Origin: Tricholoma matsutake
Lineage: Eukaryota; Basidiomycota; Agaricomycetes; Agaricales; Tricholomataceae
Direction of reading: 5' to 3'
Length of the DNA stretch: 64,000 bases
Assembly (NCBI GenBank): GCA_026075535.2
Contig: AP026541.1
Coordinates: 930,001-994,000, forward strand
The notes beneath the pieces were generated by a model. That model was not told the DNA's origin. It did not search any database and worked only from the letters and a program-made list of their open reading frames with translations. Positions 24,685 to 36,009 of the stretch are shown here, one piece after another (the stretch's first letter is position 1; each line of letters opens with the position of its first letter). The position numbers and the translations under genes were made by a program.

Positions 24685-27600
24685 ATGGCCGACCAGGAGA
24701 AATTTCATACCACAAGCACCTTTTTCAAAGACATTCCTTGGAAAATGGATGTTGTCTCTGCCCCTGGTGGTCTTGATAAACTAGAAATGGCGGTATCTAA
24801 TGTGTGTGTGAGTTGACTCACTTTTCAATTATTTTCTGTTAATGCTTATTCTGCTAAGGCATACTTGGGTGTGATTCATGAGCAGGAGAACTTGTGCCAA
24901 TCTAGGTCAACATACTTCACAGGAATGGAGAAATTGATGGTCCTGCGAAGATTTTGTCTAACCGGTGACTTTCCTGAGAAAAAGGCCAACATACTTGTGA
25001 AGGAACTTCTGAAGTATAGCCTCCTGGATGTAGTTCCATTTGTTTTTGATACAGCATCAGAGAGCAATTCCAAAGAAAGGGGGGAAGTGCCATTTGTTGA
25101 TAAGATTGTGCATCTCTTTTTCTCTGTAACACTACTTGCCTGTTTAAAAATATACCTCTCAGGGCCATGCAACTATGGGTGACTGGCCCAAAGTTGTCAA
25201 ACTGCGATCAGAAGCATGGAATCTGATAGCACATATATGTTTCTTAATGCAACAACTGTTGATGATCAGCTCTCTGCCTGTTATCATGCAGTTTGTCATG
25301 CCACAGGGAATGTTCACAGGACAAAGATTATCCAAAACTTTGCAGCTGCTGCATTTCATCTGTCCTATCTTCTCTGAGTATGTGTGCCACACTCTCCATA
25401 TTTTTTCCCCCAACACTTTAGTCATCAGGGTAATTTGTACTTGCCCAATGACAAGAATGATCTCAAGGAGGCACTTGGAAAGTAAGGGCATAATTTCATG
25501 ACAGACCTTTCCTGATGTTCACAACATGTCAGATATGGTGTTTCAGTAGACCACAAGAATTTTGACATAGCACCAGAAATGTTACAAAACCCTTTATTTA
25601 TTGCTCTTGCCCTTTCACTGCTATTCCTCCTTGTCAATCGTTTGTTAATAAACATGTCTTTTGGGAAGACGAAAGTGTTTGAGGTATGAGAGCACTTGAA
25701 ACTGGAAGGACGCCACTGATTCCTAAATGTTATTATAGCTCTGGAAATCATTTGGTAACAAACAACCCACCATAATTAGAAAGGTTTTGAAATGACTATT
25801 AAGAGTTATATTTGATATTGCCACCATGAAAACAACTGTAACAATTCCAGGGTTATTGGTGGAAGCATTCAGAGATATCTCTGCGATGGGTGTACATGAT
25901 ATATGTAATGATGATGCCAGTTGGTTCACAGCTGGTGAGACCTTCTTATATTATTTATGGACCAACTTTAATTCAATTTCTCAGATATCCAAATACTAAA
26001 GGTCCACATTGTTACCTCTGAATATTGTGTGAACCATCATGTGGAGTCTCCTAATTCCTTTGCACATGGTGCAACCTCTGTACATGGTGGGCCTGTGGCT
26101 GCAGTGGATGCAGAAGAGGAGGAGGAGGAGGAGGAGGAGGAGGAGGAGGAGGAGGATGGTGATGAGGACAGAAAACATGTTCATGAAGGATTGTGCCATC
26201 TTGGAGGTAGGAATTCTGAGGAAGATGATAGCCATGGACAAGGAAATAGTGGCGCTGCGAGAGGGGCTTATCGACACCAAAATGACCAAGGAAGTGCTCA
26301 ACCAGAAAGGCTCACTGGCAACTCTGGTATGGATATTGCCATGGATAGAGCAAGTGGTGTGGATAGAGCAGGTGTTGCACAGCAAGTAGAACAATCAGAA
26401 AGAGGACAAGAATCCTAACGCAATGGATGTTGATGTGGATAGAGGAGATGTTGCAAACTGAGGAGAACAATCTGGTGCGGTGGATGTGGACATGAGAGAG
26501 GGCAGTATGAATGAGCACGACAAGGCTCCAAATGACGCAACTCCAGAATCAAGCCCCCACAAGATGCCTTCACCCTCCAATCATTCACTCTCCACTGAAA
26601 AGGACAGTCCAATCACTGGCAAAAAGTGAAAGAACCCGATGCAAGAGGCAACAACAAAGAAAACAGATGAATTGCCCCTTCCACCACCAAAAACAAAGTT
26701 AAAGTCAAGGTCAAAGCCAAGGCCAAAACCAAAACCAAAGCCTGAATCAAAAATTCAATCTGGACCGCAGTCTGTAGATGCCATGGAGCGCAACTATTTT
26801 GAGGAGATCAAATTTGGAGGTGTTAGTAGACTTGGTGATATCATCGACTTAATGCAGGATATGGTCAGTCATTTTCCATCTTAAAAGAACACAATTTATT
26901 GTCCTTTGCAGATTAAACCTGAAAAACCAAACTTTCAAGAACTCAAAAGGCATGCATGGTTATATGTGTGATAATTCATACCTAATAACTCATATTCCAT
27001 CTATAGAAATGATTCGTAGGCAAATCAGTATCACTATGGGCTCCTGGGAAGGATGACCCAGTTACATACACCCTGTCATTCCATGTAAGCTCTATCTAGA
27101 CTCATTCACCACAATATAGTGACTTTTGGCACTCCCTTAGTTTGCTGATGAGCACTCCATGTTCAAAATTATTCACAGTGCTGTCATAGTGGGCTATAAA
27201 GATGGCCAACCTCTGTGGATGGCTTGTCTGGAGGAGAGTGCATTTTGTATACTCTCAAAGCAGGAACTCGGGAGCAAGAGTGACCAAGAGATACAAGCAA
27301 TATTCCGCCAAAAACATGTTGTAATAAATGACCAATTTGAGCCTACACTTGCTTTTGACAAAAAGGCTTTGAAAACATTAGGGGACTTGTACAAGTCTGT
27401 GATGATTCATGGTGTGTTTGAAGCATATTCTTGTTGTGTTTAGACATCCTGATTATGTGCCAGATTACTCAATTGAAAACTCCTTCAAAGCCGAATCATC
27501 TCACCACCTGAACGGTACTTTAGAAGATATGCTGAGGTGTCATAGGGAGAAAAGTAAAATCCTCAATGCACTGGACTTCCCAATGCTGTCTGCCCCTCAT

Positions 27601-29090
27601 CCTCCCACATCGTTTGCTTCTGATCTTGCAGCGTTCAGTGCCACTGTCGATTTACCGATGTGTAGCTGGGCTATTTCATTTCCAATGGCAAGTACTAGAT
27701 GGGGCCTTGTGGCAACATCAGGTGCCCACCATCTCTGGCATATTGATTTCAATGGCTTCTGCACCTACATCAACACCCAAACTGGCATGAAATGGTGGAT
27801 CATTGCAAAACCCAAACCTGGGTCGATGCATTTCTCTGATGCTATGCTATTCACTGAAGAATACGATATTTCTGCTGCCAACCTGGAGAAGTGGGACCTT
27901 GAGGCAGTCCTTCTTTGTCCTGGATCCTGAATGTAAGTTGTGTCTGCTTGGCACCCCCATATTCATAACCATTGTCCTATAGGTTAATGTGGCCAAACAC
28001 ACCACATTTTGTTGTGACACCAGAATCTGCAATTTGTGATGGAGGTCATTTTTATGTGATGTCCACAATCCAAGACATGGTTTTTGGGCTTTATCATATG
28101 TTTGTTGCTAGCAAGAGGGTGACAAACATGGAACACAGTCATGATGTGCATCTTCTACTTCGAAGGATGATTACTTATCTTTACTATGTCCTCATCAAGC
28201 ATGGGTCTAAACTAGATTTGTCGATGCCACTGCCCACTTGTCATATTCCCGATGTCTCCACCTTTGAAGGGGTGCTTGACCTGTTCATGTTATGCATCAT
28301 CATGGAACTTGGGGATCTCATCAACCCTCTGGCATACAGGAAGAAATATTGACATGGACCTAAACATGATTGGCTGTGCACTATCCATGCCCATGGGCTA
28401 TCTAGGGACCTTCGTCATTGGTGGTGTGCACGCTATCTGTTTCTCAACCCTGAGAAGGAATCATTCATCGATGGTGGCTTCGTATTCAAGGACCTACTCT
28501 CCCAGCATATTGTAGCACTGATCTTGTATACTAAGACTGGCAGAAGAGCATGATGCTCAAGGTGAAGTGTTGGAGTGCACAGCAGATGTTCTGACCAATT
28601 TACTGAAGAAGTATTTCCCTTAAGATCTGCATTTTGGGGTTAGCAAGGGCTTCAAGTGGGCAGGACCAAGATACGTTGTTAAGGCTAGGGCAGGAGTGTT
28701 ATCCTCATACACAAGATGTAGGTATAACACTTTCTTTAAACACAATCTACTTACAAAGACGTTGCAGGCCATGATATCCTGAGCCTTGGGGCAACTCCTG
28801 TGGACCTGGACTTTGTACAGCAGTACAATGATCTGGTTATGGAATCAGATTCTGACATGAATTCCTCAGATGACTCTGACTGTGACAGTGAAGAAAGTGA
28901 TTCAGACAGTGATGATGAAGACCAGTCCAGTAGTGATGATGATGGTGATCTGAGCAACTCAGATGATGATGGTATATCCAATGTTCAGACTGTCTTCACA
29001 TGCTCACTGACAGATGTCATAGCTGATTGCTCATGTCCATGCAAACGCAGGAGATGTGGTACCCTACCATCATTACAGTCACTTTAGCAT
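24685..29090 (+). CDS. JmjC-domain protein (transposon-associated family), multi-exon, probably damaged
   Basis: Probable Fe(II)/2-oxoglutarate dioxygenase of the JmjC fold. The start ATG at 24685 opens MADQEKFHTTSTFFKDIPW. Conserved N-terminal blocks continue through YLGVIHEQENLC (24870), LLDVVPFVFDTA (25020), QLSACYHAVCHATGNVH (25260-25320), VRYGVSVDHKNFD and PEMLQNPLFIALALSLL (25530-25620). A disordered acidic/Lys-rich linker (26090-26760) includes a poly-Glu run. The JmjC region has the metal motif WHIDFNG (His 27739, Asp 27745) and distal His in GGHFY (28047), with WPNTPHFVVTPES between. A Ser/Asp-rich tail follows (28800-29000). Several introns are needed and some frame breaks (for example 25380, 26420) may be mutations. 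JmjC enzymes usually demethylate histones; the substrate here is unknown. Flanked by inverted copies of one repeat. Confidence 0.65.
26113..26157 (+). repeat. (GAG)n microsatellite encoding poly-glutamate
   Basis: Near-perfect GAG/GGA run of about 15 units inside the acidic linker of the JmjC gene. In the gene's frame it encodes glutamates. Confidence 0.9.
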
Positions 29091-29334
29091 TGTCCAGTCC
29101 CTCTATGAGGTATTGATGCTTGCTCATACTCGTATGAGGGTCACAAGTCTAAGGCTGTTTTATCATGATCACTGCAGCCAGTGTGAGGGTGAACTTGAAG
29201 ACCCAGTTCAGTGATACTCCCATAGGCAACATTTCTTCTACTTCAATCTCTGTGCACAGGTAGCATCTTTCTATATACCAGATTTTCGATGTATTTGTCT
29301 TCTTTCAATATGTCAGCTTGGCCTAGGACATTTA

Positions 29335-29465
29335 ACTTGAATTTCGGGACTGTGCCATCAAATTTCAGTGGCTGTGTAATATTTGCCCACAGTTAACCTT
29401 AACCCTAACATGCTTTCAAATACAAACTGCGACTGGTACCTGTGTATTACTAAATTTTACTAAGC
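29335..29465 (-). repeat. GTGACAAAAAGTCAGAC repeat family, partial inverted copy
   Basis: The reverse complement carries GTTAGGGTTAAGGTTAAC, GGGCAAATATTACACAGCCA and AAATTT in the order seen at 24415-24470. The CAGGTGAC ends are missing. It lies just after the JmjC gene. Confidence 0.65.
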
Positions 29466-29830
29466 ATCAAATTGTTGTGCAAGATTTTCCCAGCACGAGC
29501 TCATTCTGCTGGCTTTATGCTGTTTCTTTGGTCAGGCCATAGATTTGTCGTGTTCAAATTTTCAATGTTGCTGCAGCCCCCTGATTACTAGTCAATGCCA
29601 CCAGCCTAACCTTTACTGTACTCCTGACCGTTTTTTGGCTACAAAATCTACATAATTGAATCTTATAGTCTTCTCATGCTTGTTTTCAGTCATACTTTAA
29701 AAAAAAATTTGCTGGTCAGATTGGCAGCTATACAAAAGTAGCACTCCATATGTATGTAGTAACTAGTTATGAGGAAAAGACTCCGAGTTGGAGATTCCGG
29801 CATTCTGGTTCATTGCAGCAAATGATATCA

Positions 29831-29858
29831 TCTCACGATATAGCGATATACCGTGAGA
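29831..29858. repeat. 28-bp imperfect palindrome
   Basis: TCTCACGATATAG followed by its near mirror ending CCGTGAGA; 24 of 28 positions are self-complementary. It lies in the gap between the JmjC and deaminase-like genes and could be a regulatory site or mobile-element footprint. Confidence 0.55.
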
Positions 29859-30272
29859 CAGTGTGAGACTTGGAAGTTATAAGGAGCCACCAGATCATGT
29901 TCATATCACATACTACCTCTTACTACACAATTATACCCTATGCTTGGCAGATCAGGTGCATTTCCATCTTAGGAACTCTAGACTCTGGAGCTTCGTGGCA
30001 GCAGAGAGTCCAAGAGTCTTTTCTCACGTTCATATACAGTTTATAACTTGAACAGTGATGCTGAGTCAGATGCCGGCATCCATTGTCTCAACCCATCATT
30101 GTACCACCACCTCTTGATTTCAGTTCCAATGACCACCAATTCAGTGCAGATACTTTGAAGCTCTCCTAATCAGGCAGAGCCTGACTCAGACTTGAATTTG
30201 GCACTTCATATGAAATTCTGAAATCTCACCCTTCTTCTCCACTTACTCACTACTATCAATCAGGGAAACACC

Positions 30273-32509
30273 ATGCTCCCTGCCACAGGTGCTCCTCCCA
30301 TCCAGAATCTACCAGTCCACAGAAAGGTTGATGCAGTGACAACTATTCTAGTGTGTAACAAAGAAGTCCTTGCTGCTACAGCATATGCTTCCAGTGGAAG
30401 TCTTGTAGTGGCTAGTACAATGCCCACAGAAGAAGCTCACTCTGAAGAGGATTATTTTGTCACTACTCCTTACACCAATCAAACACTGAATATCGCTGCT
30501 GTTGCCAATCCAGAGCGCAGTAATTCTGCACAGGGCATCAGATTGGCTTCAGGCAAAGATTTGTGGTCTCATTTTGATCCAGACGATTGTTGGAAATTGA
30601 TGAGAAAGTGAGCTTCTACTGGTACCTGGCATCACTTCCTCATTGCTTATAATGTAACTGGGGTCAGACAATCTACACTGGCAGATCATACAGAATCTGT
30701 AGTTTCCTATCTCAATACATACAAGATTATCTGGCCCTCTGCGCAACCCACTGAATCCAGGCACTTTTCTTGCTTTCTCATTGTGCAGTGTTGGAAGAGA
30801 ATGAAATGACAGATTTTCCATTGGTCATTGCTTGGGCTTCTTCATATGCTAGATGAAGCAACCAACTCCTTGATGAAGTCAATCCAGAAACATGAGTGGA
30901 CCAACCCTGTTTGTGACCCAAGACTGGCTCGATATCTCGACCAAATGGACAACATAACAATGAAAGCTTTGGTGATGTACTCCTGGGACAAGGAGGACAC
31001 AGCTGATAAATATTTAGAAGTGCTATGCTCCAAGGAGTGATTAGCCTCATTCAAGATATACTGCAAGGACACTGCGACAACATCCCACAACTTCCTCTTG
31101 GCCATCCTGGTTGGCTATGTGAGTGCCCTTCTGAGGTTGGAAGTGGCTATTGCTGCTAAATCATCATCATCGGTATCCTTGAAGTGTCTGAGGTTGAGGA
31201 AGAAGGATGACCAGAAGGAGGGAAAACTCAAGAATGATGACGAGAAGGAGGCCAAACTCAAGGAGGATGACCAGCAACTTGTAAAGGATGTGTCAAATTG
31301 GGTGCGAGGTGTCACTTTCTATGCCAATGCTCTTGTCTGCATTGCACACTCCCATGCGTTAAAAGAACATCTCCAAGTTCTATTCCTGGGTGAGATGTTG
31401 CCTCCTATAGCTTTCAGGAAAGATGAATATAACAAATGGGTCACATTGTACATTGGTGAGGGAGGTGAAATCTACAAAGCGGCAGATGACATCTGAGTCA
31501 ACAAAGTGGCAGATGGTGTTGGCAGGGCAGCGAGTGGCATTGGCCAAGTTGCCTTGAAGGACAAGGAGGGGGAGGATGACAAGGAGGGGGAGGATGAAGA
31601 GGAAGGGGAGGATGATGAGGAGGGGGATGGTGAGGAAGGCAAGGATGGCAAGGAAGGCAAGGATGGCAAGGAAGGTGAGGAGCAGACAGAGGTGTCTAGA
31701 TCTCACACAACCATGATCAATTTACAGACCGTCCAGCACATAACCATGATCAATTTCCAGACCGTCTGGAAATGGATCATGGCATTTGTTGTGCACTTCT
31801 CAGCACAGCATGCCTTGTAGAAACATGTTGGTGGTCTCCCACCTAGTGAACCCATCCATCTTGATCTCCTCATTATGGCCCGCTCTAGGGTGAAAATTGG
31901 TTCCTGGCCCTACATGGAGGGTTTAATCAAGGACATATTGAAGGCCCATTCAGTCAACTATAAAATAATGATGGCAAAGTACATTGGCAAAGTTAAAACC
32001 AGATCCTTGGAGCTGATACCAGCATTTGGATGGAGCAGATTAGGATATTCTCAATATTCCAGAACCTGGTGAAGAATGGTGCCCACCCTGAGTCATCATT
32101 GGAGTTTCCTGGAGGCACACATTGCGAGGCTATTTTAGCTGCTTTCCTTGCCTACTGTAATGTAGCAACTTTGGAAGAGAAGGATGACCCCAAATCTAAA
32201 GAACTTAGCGAGGTACTTGATCCACTTACCTTGAGGTTTAAATTCATTATTTTAACTTGTTGTGCAAAGATGAAGTTTCATGATCAATGGATTTTGGTGT
32301 CCAAGCTATGCTGTCCTGTTTGCTGGGAGTTGATAAAACTCATCAAAATTGAGGATATCTCAGATCAGGCATTTAAAGTCCATGGTCATCATGCCAATCT
32401 TTACAATGTGGAATTGCCAGGGTGGCTGCCTCATGATATTTTGGAGGCGATGATACAAAAATTCAACTTTTCCCATATCAGCAACTTGAAATCCTCAATG
32501 CCCACATGA
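30273..32509 (+). pseudogene. Probable deaminase-fold protein (fungal OTT_1508-like type), broken
   Basis: The C-terminal exon (32030-32509) holds the zinc-binding pattern of the cytidine-deaminase fold: THCEA with His at 32120 and Glu at 32126, then KLCCPVCWEL with cysteines at 32312 and 32321. Upstream blocks fit the same gene: VDAVTTILVCNKEVLA (30300), an alpha-helical part (30828-31040), VKDVSNWVRGVTFYANALV (31290), and an Asp/Glu/Lys-rich repeat insert (31555-31685). Stops at about 31038 (TGA), 31495 (TGA) and 31818 (TAG) break it. I match it to the fungal family often labelled OTT_1508-like deaminase. The substrate (nucleic acid or free base) is unknown. It follows the JmjC gene in the same orientation, inside the same pair of inverted repeats. 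Confidence 0.5.
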
Positions 32510-33239
32510 AAGTAACATGAGCATCAAAACTGCCAGTAGCAGTGTATCAATACCAGACCATGACAAGGGGGACATTGAATTCTCCCATAGGTGAGCATTT
32601 TTATCTTTTTACTATGACCAGATCCCAACCATCTGCTATAGCCAATTTTACCCAACTTCTGTCTGACCACTGAGTTGAATGAATGGTGAAAACCTGCATG
32701 GAGGCCTTTGGGTTGTATATTATGCTCATTATCTTGTTGAATGAGCTTTTCAGAGTTTTGTTTTTCCTGTGCAAGTACTGTGTCTCCCATCTTTCAGTCT
32801 GAGTCACAGTAAAAAGCAGCACATTTTTTTTCATTCCAGCCTCATCTTCCCACCGTTCATGTATAACCATGTGCATTATTTATTTCATGCTTTCTGCTTA
32901 TGGTTCCCCCTGATAGTTCAAGCAGGAACCTGTTCAGGTTCAGAACTAGTTGTCATTGCATCACTGGTTGGGTCTTCATTTCAAGTTTATGGATTGTTTT
33001 TTCTTGTTCCAGATCCAGCTCATTTTGTATGCACTTGTACTTGCTCGTCCTATGTTGTACTGCAGCTTCAACACATTGTTTCAACTACAAGTTCAACTTG
33101 CATGGAAGGAAGACTTTGAAAGCCTGAGTGGCATAGAACAGTGGTTGGGGGTGTACTTCACTGGCAGGCACCCAGGGTCTGGCATTCTGGAGCACTGCCA
33201 CTACAGGGATTATCTGAGTCCACCAGTGTCGGATGTTGA
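32510..33239. other. Non-coding stretch, no gene seen
   Basis: T-rich plus strand; overlapping short ORFs without motifs. No gene recognised. Confidence 0.35.
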
Positions 33240-33560
33240 AGTTCACTTTCTGACCTCGTACTTCCAACTTGAAGTTTGCCACTTCTTTCCACACTCTGTT
33301 TTCTCCTACTCATTTTTTGTCACCTGCCTTGAGTCTGACTTTTCATCACTCAATCCTACTCATACATTTGGACTTTGATTCTGAACCTCAGCTTTAAGTT
33401 GCCTGTGGATTTCTTCCGAGTCCTCCCGCTTGCCATTTGGGTCGCCTTTGGTGCCTTGAAGACTCAACACTATATTTACATCATCTGTACAACTGATCTG
33501 TTCTCTCCTATGTTTCTGGTCACCTGCAGGTCTGACTTTTCATCACTCATTCAACAGATC
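33240..33560 (-). repeat. GTGACAAAAAGTCAGAC repeat family, inverted copy
   Basis: Reverse complement of the unit at 24105-24320. It shares TACTTCCAACTTGAAG, CTCCTACTCATTTTTTGTCACC, GAGTCTGACTTTT, TGCCTTGAAG and CTCAACACTATATTTACATC, all in order, with a second end motif at 33530-33553. It closes the 24.1-33.6 kb block on the right. Confidence 0.8.
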
Positions 33561-33894
33561 ACCCGGCTGACACAAAGGTTCAGGTAAGTAACAAGTTAAA
33601 CCTATCAACACCTCTTTCAACCCATCCAAGTGTCAGATGGCCCCTCGAGGTGAGATCCCCTTTCCAATGTTTCTACATCACTGGCAGTTGAAACATAAGT
33701 CTTGCATAAGTCTTGCATAAGTCCACTTATTGCCGATTTGGCGCGAAGACATGAATAAGTGATGAATAAGTAAGTGGCTAATAAGTGGCTACTTTGAATG
33801 ACCCTATTAAATGTGTATGTTCGATAGACCGTGGTCCGTATTATTCGATACAATATTGCTTACCTACCTACCTGTTACTGATGGATCTGTTGAT

Positions 33895-34677
33895 CTACTT
33901 AAATGTGAGCTCTTTACCATCTGACGATTTCTTCACAACATTCCCCATATAAGACCACTAAAACCAATTATCAGCAAGCTGCTGGCTACTGGGGCAATAT
34001 TATCATAGATGTTCACTTACGTTCAAGTAACCACCATCTCCTTCCCTCCTGAATGTGCCACTATGGAACCAATAGATCTCAAATCTCAACATTCGGTCAG
34101 CCTCAAAGAAGCTCACTCTGGACAAAATGGACTTACCCGGTGGTCTTTCCAAAGATTCCCACTGGAAGTTCCTCATGGCGGTGATCCCAGTCTCTGCCAC
34201 GTATGCCATCAAACTTGTAAGAGTGTTTTGTGTGACAGACGATGTAGTTGCGAGAAGGATCCTTGGCATGCATTCGACCCACTAGCTCTTGCGTCCAGCC
34301 GCTACGGTGCTGTTCGAGTTATTATTTGCATTAGAAGGATACATTTTAAATAAGGGATAACAAACTTCTTTATCCGCAGCAAATGCTTGCTTAATCTTCA
34401 TGATAACCTCCCCTATCATTTTCCCGACTTGGACAACAACACCGACGGGGTTCCGTTTCTCAAGATTAATCACAGCAGCAGCCAATTCTGCAGTCGTAGG
34501 TTCGCGAGCCTCGGTATTGTGGAAATGCACATCAAGGACCTCAGGCTTGACGTTACGGCTCTCGATGTTGCGGAACCTTATGTTAGAGGAAGCATAAAAT
34601 GGTATTGACGCGGCTAGAGAGGTGGCTGCATCCAGAGCGCAGACCAGGAGAACCAATCGGTTAAGGGAAAGTTTCAT
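33895..34677 (-). CDS. Small secreted protein, DUF7888-like, four exons, intact
   Basis: The start at 34677 (MKLSLNRLVLLVC...) gives a clear N-terminal signal peptide. Exons are 34677-34366, 34309-34137, 34084-34021 and 33957-33895, joined by three GT-AG introns of 56, 52 and 63 bp, each keeping the frame. The product is 203 residues. The first exon ends in a short hydrophobic/amphipathic segment (VGVVVQVGKMIGEVIMKI). The conserved C-terminal domain carries NYIVCHTKHSYKFDG, GRDWDHRHEELPV, FEIYWFHSGTFRREGDGG and YLNWSYMGNVV. I recall this domain from Agaricomycete small secreted proteins (DUF7888-type); the biochemical role is unknown. This is the only multi-exon gene in the window with no stop or frame break, and it sits in CpG-rich DNA unlike its surroundings. 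Confidence 0.8.
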
Positions 34678-36009
34678 CTGAGAAAGTGAGAGATTTGAAA
34701 TGGTGAGGGTAATGGGTGGTTGAATTGCGCACTGGGCGATGCTTGCGGACACAGGCCAGCTGTATCCAGGATAAACTTCATTTGTTAATCGAAGAAACGA
34801 AATATATATGTTTGAGATAGTGCATCAGTACGTCCCGGGAGCATAGCCAAGTGAGGATGGATCAACAGCATCAGGCAGCTTCGGGGCCGATATCAAATCT
34901 ATTCAGTGAATAGCGCTCGTTCACTAAATCTATTCCTCCTGAAGAGGCAATGTACATTACATTGTTGAGCACTGCGATTCACCCCGGGTAGCAAGATCTC
35001 AGTTTAACGTTCCTTCGGGCTTGGGGCTGTACATTATTGGCTGTACATACCAATTCAATCAATACATCCATGACTAACCGCCCTCTTAATACTATCATAG
35101 AGCATGTTTGCTCGACCGAACAGGTTGAATCATTCAATAGAATCTGATTGGTACTCCTTGGCACAGGCTGAGGCAGTGCTAGTGATGTTACGGCTCGGCT
35201 TTGAAGGGCTCAGGCTTTCGAAAACTTGGGCCTGAGCCGCGAGGGCGGCTTGTTACCAGTAAACTGCTATTTTACGCTAGTTAGCCTCGTCAGACATGAT
35301 CTCGTCATCTGCACAGTAGCAGGTGGAACCCGGTGCTACCAGCTTGCGACTCGGGTTGTGGTTGGTGTACCGTGTGACTAGTGATGGCACTGATATCGAG
35401 CGCTGATATCGAGTGATTGTCATCTTGCTGCTGATTGACGGACGTCACGGACCCTGGTCGATGGAGCACTAAGATTCCGATCCTTCTCGGCGATGCGATG
35501 ACAGTGCATGTTGAGCGGCGTTACAATCCGTAGTTAAGCGGCTCGAAGGAACTCTCGCCGTTAGGGATGCCTGTTGAGAAACACACCGCGAGCGCACACG
35601 AGCGGTGCATCACCTAATACGGCAGAGTCGGAGCGATTGATGCGTGATTGATGCGTGTGCTATTTTTAGCGCACCCTTTTTGATATGGCGTGACAAACAC
35701 GCCTTGGTTTCCTTTATCATCTGTTCTCTTTGTCCGTCAGACTTATACCAGTAGATAGATGGTCTGCCACCTCAGTCATTTATACAAGGACTGAGGTGAG
35801 CATTGTTGGACTTATTACTTCAAACTACTTGTGCTAGATGGCCAATGTGTTGCATGTCATGACCGAGTTCTCAGAAGGTGTGTATGTCAGGAGTGGCATC
35901 ATATATTTGCAATCCCTCTGCTTATTGGTATTTGTGAATCCAAGATTCAGGAACTTACACACTCAAACATTGACTTGGAGGTCCAAGCCAGTATCGTACA
36001 AACTTACAC
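34678..36009. other. CpG-rich intergenic and promoter region
   Basis: Upstream region of the secreted-protein gene, with no further gene seen. CpG is frequent here: 19 CpG dinucleotides counted in 35461-35640, against 3 in 1201-1380. The junction with the Helitron lies in the last few hundred bases. Confidence 0.6.

Noticed and set aside
25996..26394. Minus-strand ORF with a long poly-leucine run, membrane-protein-like
   Set aside because: The leucines are the reverse reading of the (GAG)n glutamate tract in the JmjC gene linker.
29385..29410. TTAACCTTAACCCTAAC as an interstitial telomere repeat
   Set aside because: Only about two imperfect units, and the same words occur at the same place in the repeat copy at 24415-24430, so it is part of that repeat family.
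31380..31706. Hydrophobic minus-strand ORF resembling a membrane protein
   Set aside because: Antisense of the Asp/Glu/Lys-rich insert of the deaminase-like gene.
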